The notes under the pieces were generated by a model that was not told where the DNA came from, did no database searches, and saw nothing but the letters and a program-made list of their open reading frames with translations. Of a stretch of DNA of 64,000 nt, positions 48,425 to 64,000 are shown piece after piece; position 1 is the first letter of the stretch; every line of letters begins with the position of its first letter. A program made the translations under genes and the position numbers. The stretch is from Gambelia wislizenii (Eukaryota > Chordata > Lepidosauria > Squamata > Crotaphytidae), in NCBI GenBank assembly GCA_030847615.1, contig JAUMIR010000011.1, positions 38,733,001-38,797,000 of the forward strand, in the 5' to 3' direction.

Positions 48425-48963
48425 ATTCTGCCTTGGTCAGGCCTCACCTAGAATACTGTGTCCAGTTTTGGGCACCACAATTCAAAAAGGATATTGACAA
48501 ATTGGAGCGTGTCCAGAGGAGGGCGACTAAAATGGTGAAAGGTCTGGAAACGATGACTTATGAGGAGAGACTTAGGGAGCTGGGTATGTTTAGCCTGGAA
48601 AAAAGATGGTTAAGAGGCGATATGATAGCCCTGTTTAAGTATTTGAAGGGGTGTCACGCCGAGGATGGAGCAAGCTTGTTTTCTGCTGCTCCAGAGACTG
48701 GAACACGGAGCAATGGATGCAAGCTCCAGGAACAGAGATTCCACCTCAACATTAGGAGGAACTTTTTGACAGTAAGAGCTGTTCGGCACTGGAACGCACT
48801 CCCTCGGAGCGTGGTGGGCTCTCCTTCCTTGGAGGTCTTTAAACAGAGGCTGGATGGCCATCTGTCGGGGATGCTTTGATCAAGATTTCCTGCGTGGCAG
48901 AATGGGGTTAGACTGGATGGCCCTCGTGGTCCCTTCCAACTCTACAATTCTATGATTCTATGA
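48425..48963 (+). mobile_element. CR1 LINE, 3' 540 bp with intact RT C-terminus frame
   Basis: An open frame reads [20 protein letters not shown] and [18 protein letters not shown], then [20 protein letters not shown], ending DGHLSGML. This is the CR1 reverse-transcriptase C-terminus, still free of stops. The 3' end 'gccctcgtggtcccttccaa' finishes in ATTCTATGATTCTATG, the CR1 terminal repeats. It is the youngest-looking LINE here. Confidence 0.9.
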
Positions 48964-49539
48964 AAACAAATTACAGGCGCTTGGCTCATTTCATGCTCTC
49001 TTTTCTCTGTGCTTTGCTTGTTTCCTCCAGAGGCTGGAGGTGTGTTCCTGTTCTGACTCTTGTTGAAATGCTCTCATCCCTGGGGACTGCCAGCCCTCCT
49101 CTTAAAGGCCTCAGGAGTTCACCAGGGAGCAGGGGTTTCAGTAGTCTTTTTGGTTCTGGGGAGAAAATGTGTGGCTGGTTGTGCTCTGTTACGTGGCAGA
49201 CTTGTATCCATACCTGGTGCTTACCTGTCTGGAGGGGGAAGGGGCTGGCTGCCTTAAGGCAGGTTTGTTTCTCACATAGGATATCTTTTTGTGCATCTGC
49301 CATTTCAGGTGCATGGCCATAAACTGTCCCTCAGTTCACTGAGCGAGGGCAGGGAATGCGATATTAAAAAATAAAGAAAAGTGACAATTTTAATTTTACT
49401 GTCGTTTGTCTCAACTGCACATGGCCAGGAAGTCGGACTAGCCTCTGCTTGCATGGGACTCCTCACCTGAACAACAACACAAGGAACATCTGAAACAACA
49501 TGTAGACCTGTGATGCCAACACTGCCACATTTCAATCTT

Positions 49540-49665
49540 TATTTGTTAACATCTTTTGCCTGATGAAGAAGCCAGTAGAGCTTTGAAAGCTTGCATCATG
49601 TGTTTTACATTTTGGTTGGCCAATAAAGCGATTGCTTTTTTCTGGATTCTGGATTTTGTTTTGCT
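49540..49665 (+). repeat. dispersed retroelement 3' end, class uncertain
   Basis: 'cctgatgaagaagccagtag', 'agctttgaaagcttgcatca' and 'ttggttggccaataaagcga' resemble a recurrent reptilian retroelement tail. Recognised from memory only. Confidence 0.35.
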
Positions 49666-51229
49666 GCATGGCCAATACTGCTATCACTGAATGTGTTCCC
49701 TAAAATAATTCAGTCAGTCTTAAAGGTGCTGCTATGAATTTGTCCTGCCTGACATTTTTCTCTTTGGCGTACAGTTCCTAGATTACACAAGCACGCACAC
49801 CTGAACAGTTGTGGTCTCCAAAAGAGCAACTTTTCCTACCTCTGAAAAAACACACTGCAAGCGGTGGTTGACATTGAACAAGACCATCCAGTGCCCTGAT
49901 GTGCCCGATTTGGTGGTCGTGCGGGGTAGAGGTAGTTAGAAGTTATCGCATTGCCCTTGCTGTTGAACCAGGTGAGCACCCAGCCTCTGCAACCGGGAGT
50001 TCCTGTGTCTCACCCTTGGGCTCACAGGATGGTCTTTTCCTAAGTGTCTTCTTCCAACCTCAGTTTCTCCTCTGTACAAATACCTCCCCAACCCGCTTTT
50101 AATTAAAAGGGCACGTCTGCAAATGCAACATGTAGGAATGGATCGAGATGAATCACTTGTGATTGAGAACTGTGGGCCAAACTGCTCCTGTTGTGTGACA
50201 TCACCTCAGAGGCAAGGTGAAGCTTCCTGTGGAGGCTGTTGGCATTTTTTGGCTGCCGAGTCATCATCTGGTGACTTAGAAGCATGCACTTAAGGCGCTT
50301 AAGTGTTTTCCACTTAAGGAAGAAGGCTGAGCAGCGGAGAAGGGTGACGCCTGCAGGCCAGGAAGGGAAAGAAGCCACGATTCAGGGCCGGCTGGGAACC
50401 TCTGGAGCTTCTGCATCCAGTCTTCCCAGAGGGAGAATCCGCCTCTCCTGGAAGTGCAATGCCCTCAAAAACCACTTGTCTCTGGGAGGGATCAGTGCCT
50501 GGCCTGGGCCAGAGAGAATTTGAGTAAAACTGACCCTCTAGCCTTTTAAAATCTCCTGCCTCTCTTTGTGTGTGTTTCAGGTCACAGTTATCTGCCCATT
50601 GTGTTTGGGAGATCCGAACAAGAGCGGGTTGACCCACATAGAGTCACTATGCTGCAGAGAAGAGCTCACCCTTAGCTTCTTCACTTTTGGGAACAGCATG
50701 TACCTCCAAGTCAGTGGTGCTGCTGTGGGCACCCACATGGCTGACCTGGTGGAGGAACATCTTTGAAATATACTCAAGAGAGTGTCTCTTTTTCCATGCT
50801 GTGGATCAGATTCATGCACCTGCAGTCTTTTGCATCTGCAGTCTTTTGCATCTGTCATGGTAGGAGTATGGTGTATTCGTCGCTCGTGGCTTGGAGTAAA
50901 TCAGTCTTGGGAAGTGTGCAGTGGCCATCGGGCTCTGGACAATGTACCATAAAATCACTTCAGAACAATTTAAAATAATAAGAATAATTTTAAAAGACAG
51001 ATAGTATATTAAATCACTTATCTCTAAAACAAGACCATTCAGACCAGTTAAAATGATTTAAAATAATGCCAGCCATAGTGCATATACCAATTGGATAAAA
51101 TCAGTTATGGCCCTTAGTTTGTAACGAAAAGCCTTGTGTTGACTTGGTGTCAGAATGAAACCGGCGCCAAAGGGCACCTGTGCGTTCCCCCTCCTTTTCA
51201 GAAGGCCGACGCTTCCCTGGCCTCCCACC

Positions 51230-51317
51230 CGGGTCTTGAACATCCACAGGTTTTAGTATCCATGGGGGGCTGTCATGAAACCAAACCCCAGAGGGTACCA
51301 AGGGCCTACTGTACCCC
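51230..51317. mobile_element. Tigger-like MITE fragment
   Basis: 'catccacaggttttagtatc', 'catggggggctgtcatgaaa' and 'gtaccaagggcctactgta' match one end of the 61282 element. Confidence 0.5.
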
Positions 51318-52659
51318 AAAAGAGAAGGAGCAGTTCAACATGTTTCAGCAAATGTTTTGTCCAAAAGCAAACAGTGTACATGTTTGAGTTAAACAACTCA
51401 ATCAGGCAATGAGTAAACAAAAACATTTTCTACTTTCTATAGACTACAGTACTTAAAAACTTCTTCCAAAATACACCCAGGGATGATGGCTTCTATTTTG
51501 AAGACCAGATTTATAGACCTGTGAGTTCTTAAAAACATGCTGAGGGGAGCTGGTCTGGCAGGCTGATCTGCTCCCCCTTTTGCTTTCTGTTTTTCTGCTC
51601 CGTACGGGATTCAGAGGCAGCTGCTGTGTATTTCGCCTGTTGTAGGGAGGCACACGCAGCTCCGGTAGGAGGGGCTGTTGCAGAATCCCATTCTTTCCCA
51701 GTTCATCCCAACCCCCAAAGCCTGTCTTTCTGCGTCCTTTCTTCACCATCCTCCCAATGCTAATGCAGCTAGAAAAACATCCAGCTAGATAATGAGAAAA
51801 AGGAGGGGCTGGAAGGATGTAAACTGATGTTTTGTAAAAAGGCACTGCTTTGCCCAAGGCCTTTTTATGTGGGGAATGCCTCTTGCTTGCTTTCCATATA
51901 TTCCACCCAGCCACCCACCCTTTCCTCTTGATTCTGTACCTTTGCCATTGCTGCGGAGCAACCTTCCCTGTTCTCTAAAGGCTTCTTGGCAGGAGAAAAA
52001 TCCTGGCTGGTCCAGGGAAACGCTTGCCAAGTCCTCATGCACCATTCTCTGTGACCTCAATTAAACTTCTCCCGGTCTATTTTCCTGGTCCCTTGTGTGC
52101 TGCATCCCTCGCCCTTCTAAAATCCTCCTATGAACGTCACAGGGTTGCTTTTAATTCCACCTACTGCAAGATTTGAACTTCTGACCCTGAAAGAAGTTGG
52201 CATTCAGCCACGCAGCGGCTTTTACTGGGCTGATGTACTCAGATCTGGAGATCTCATGTGCCCTACATAAGTGGAGACTTCCCTCTCAAAGCCCATTTTA
52301 GCAACTTGGGGGGGGGGATCTATGACCCAAATGGTTTTTAGAGATGCTGATCAAAGTGACACTTTGGAAAGGCCTCTTTCACATTTCATTGGTTTAAATG
52401 GCTTTGTTTGAAGCCTTCTGGAATTGTGAATAAACGTGTGTTTTCTGTAGAGGGCAAGTCTGGAGCATTGCAGCCAAACAAGGGGAAAGTAGGGAGAAGG
52501 AGAGGCCGGCAAACCAGGCACAGAATCCATGGCCCTGGAAGGCCCTTTCAGATTGCCATCTCTTCTTTGTATGACAGGATTAGAAGTGCAAGGCTAATTG
52601 GGAATAAAAACCCCTGATTCTCCCGGTGCCAAAGCCCTGAGTCTGGCTTCCATGCCATG

Positions 52660-53275
52660 CAGTTTTCTCAGTTTGCCTGCCTTCTTCCTAAAACGTGGCA
52701 GCCAGATTGGTTACAGGTACACCCACGAATGATCATATCACACCAATATTAAAATCACTCCACTGGCTGACAATTAGTTTCCGGGCAAAGTATAGCGTGT
52801 TGGTTATTACCGTTAAAGCCCTACATGGTTTGGGTCCAGGTTACCTATGGGATCGCCTTCTCCCCTATAATCCACCCCATATGCTTAGGTCATCTGGGAG
52901 ACATTTGCTCCGGCCAGCCAGGATGAGGTTGGCAACGGTCACCCAGAAGACTTTTTCTTCAGCCGCCCCTAGACTCCGGAACGGCCTGCCGGAAGAGATT
53001 CAACAGTCGAATACGCTGTCTGAATTTAAAACAGCATTAAAGAACAGTCTCTTCTGGCAGACCTATCCAGATGGTTTTTAAACTCTGAATTTTAAATTGT
53101 GTATTGATTGTTTTAAAATGTCTTGGGTCTTGTTCTTTTAAATTGGTATGTTTTTAACTGCTTTGTGTTTTTAACCAACATTATGTTTATGTGTTAATTT
53201 GTTGTTCCCCACCTTGATCCAGAGGGAGAGGTAGGTAAGAAATATAATGATGATGATGATGATGATGGGAGCACA
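52660..53275 (+). mobile_element. L2-clade LINE 3' end
   Basis: The frame 52695-53081 reads MAARLVTGTPTNDHITPILK, LHWLTISFRAKYSVLVITVK, ALHGLGPGYL and, later, SSAAPRLRNGLPEEIQQS, the L2/Maui reverse-transcriptase C-terminus. A T-rich 3' UTR and (ATG)n repeat (53247-53268) form the tail. It ends about 120 bp before a CLCN5 coding exon. Confidence 0.88.
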
Positions 53276-53318
53276 GGCCAGCCAAGTCCTTCCTCAACAC
53301 AGAGGCCAAGCAAGTGTT

Positions 53319-53342
53319 AGTGCTGCTGCTGCTGCTGCTGCT
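53319..53342. repeat. (CTG)n microsatellite
   Basis: Seven CTG-type units between the L2 tail and the CLCN5 exon. Confidence 0.7.
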
Positions 53343-53420
53343 TGTGTCTTCTCCACATGAGGCCAGATTTACACCTGCTTGTGTTTTGCCCCCAGCTGCA
53401 GGCCTCGGGGCTGCCAGGCC

Positions 53421-63330
<9,910 letters not shown>

Positions 63331-63482
63331 GTGAGTAGGGAGCGCGCGGGGCAGAGTCACGCAGGAAGATGGCACTTCGTATTGCATCGAGTGCCGTGTA
63401 GGTTGTTTGCCAAACGCAGACATTGCAAGACAGTCTGAGAAACCTTGAGGCGCCTAAGAGGAACGACCAAAGTGCCAGGCCA

Positions 63483-63895
63483 GTTTTATAGAATCTTAAG
63501 AGTTGGAAGGGACCCCAAGGGCCATCTAGCCCACCCCCCTCCCGTGCCACTAATGCAGGCCTGAGAGATGAACATCCAATCTCTTTAAAGACCCCCAAAG
63601 AAGGAGACCCTCTGAGGCTACCTATTCCACTGCCAAACACCTCTTACAGTCAAGATGTTCTTCCTAATGTTTAGGGGGCATCTCTTTCCTTCTTCAGATA
63701 TTGAAAGATGGCCATCATGTTACTTCTTGGCCTTTTTTTTCTCCCAGGTAAACCTACCCAGCTCCCTCGGTCATTCCTCATAAGGTTTGCTTTCTAGACC
63801 TTGGATGGTCTTAGTTGCTCTCCCCTGAACACATTCCATCTTGTCGATACCCTCCCTGAAAAGGGGGACTTCTAGTCTAGCACTGCAAGAAAGCC
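63483..63895 (-). mobile_element. CR1 LINE 3' fragment
   Basis: 'atagaatcttaagagttgga' and 'ccaagggccatctagcccac' at the left, then reverse-transcriptase-derived sequence ending 'ttgtcgataccctccctgaa'. All are in minus orientation. In the last CLCN5 intron. Confidence 0.75.
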
Positions 63896-64000
63896 AAGGT
63901 TCAGGTTCCTTCTATGAAGTTCTTTGGGGTCAGTTCCAAGCACTCCCAGCCCAGCCTACCTGGTCAGGTTGTTGCAAAAATAAAATAAAGAGGGGAGAAC

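Larger units (their letters stand above)
36561..53395 (+). other. presumptive CLCN5 5' intron(s), no coding exon seen
   Basis: If the 36.5-kb exon belongs to CLCN5 this is intron. It holds SINEs, LINE fragments and MITEs, listed separately. I see nothing recognisable in 37.7-39.25, 40.67-42.15, 42.4-44.4, 45.6-46.8, 48.97-51.2 and 51.4-52.65 kb beyond degenerate repeats. ORFs there are short and overlap on both strands. Confidence 0.4.

Noticed and set aside
48433..48879. A 148-codon ORF as a host gene
   Set aside because: It is a stop-free CR1 reverse-transcriptase tail with a CR1 3' end directly after it.
52695..53081. A 128-codon plus-strand ORF as a host gene
   Set aside because: It is the C-terminus of an L2-type reverse transcriptase.

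Overview
This is a vertebrate, intron-containing nuclear window, most likely from a squamate reptile (lizard). The exon-intron structure is typical of amniotes. The repeats are sauropsid in character: CR1 and L2 LINE 3' ends, tRNA-headed SINEs ending in a BovB-like tail and ACA repeats (Sauria type), 5S rRNA-derived SINEs, and many palindromic MITEs. I cannot name the species. Three protein-coding genes are recognisable. RRAGB (Rag GTPase A/B, minus strand) has seven exons between 236 and 5120 and continues past the left edge. Its probable CpG-island promoter is near 6.8-7.05 kb. A complete five-exon RGCC-like gene (116 aa, plus strand) runs from 12007 to 19456, with its promoter near 11.8-12.0 kb and a poly(A) signal at 20344. 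CLCN5 (2Cl-/H+ exchanger ClC-5, plus strand) has eight coding exons from 53421 to 63330, covering 511 codons, and continues past the right edge. A tRNA-Glu(TTC) gene lies between the divergent RRAGB and RGCC-like genes.

Layout: 0-7 kb is RRAGB and its promoter; 7-11.8 kb is a divergent intergenic gap with the tRNA and MITEs; 12-20.4 kb is RGCC-like; 20.4-36.2 kb is intergenic, repeat-rich, and contains an extremely GC-rich block of tandem repeats (31.1-34.3 kb). A second CpG island at 36.2-36.6 kb carries a perfect CLEAR/E-box palindrome and a good splice donor, and is my best candidate for the CLCN5 5' UTR exon. 36.6-53.4 kb would then be 5' intron, and 53.4-64 kb holds the CLCN5 coding exons.

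Functional links: RagA/B recruits mTORC1 to lysosomes and ClC-5 acidifies endosomes, so both act in the endolysosomal system. Both candidate promoters contain CACGTG elements of the TFEB/MiT type. RGCC is a small cell-cycle/CDK1-associated regulator. Human RRAGB and CLCN5 both lie in Xp11, so the window fits that conserved block, with an RGCC paralogue between them. The most interesting points are a RagA-like protein encoded by an intron-bearing RRAGB-type locus, the RGCC paralogue with a lost CDK site and a DSG-type degron-like motif, the paired CLEAR elements, the roughly 240-bp GC-rich array with a CTCF-like core, and several hairpin or palindromic mobile elements.
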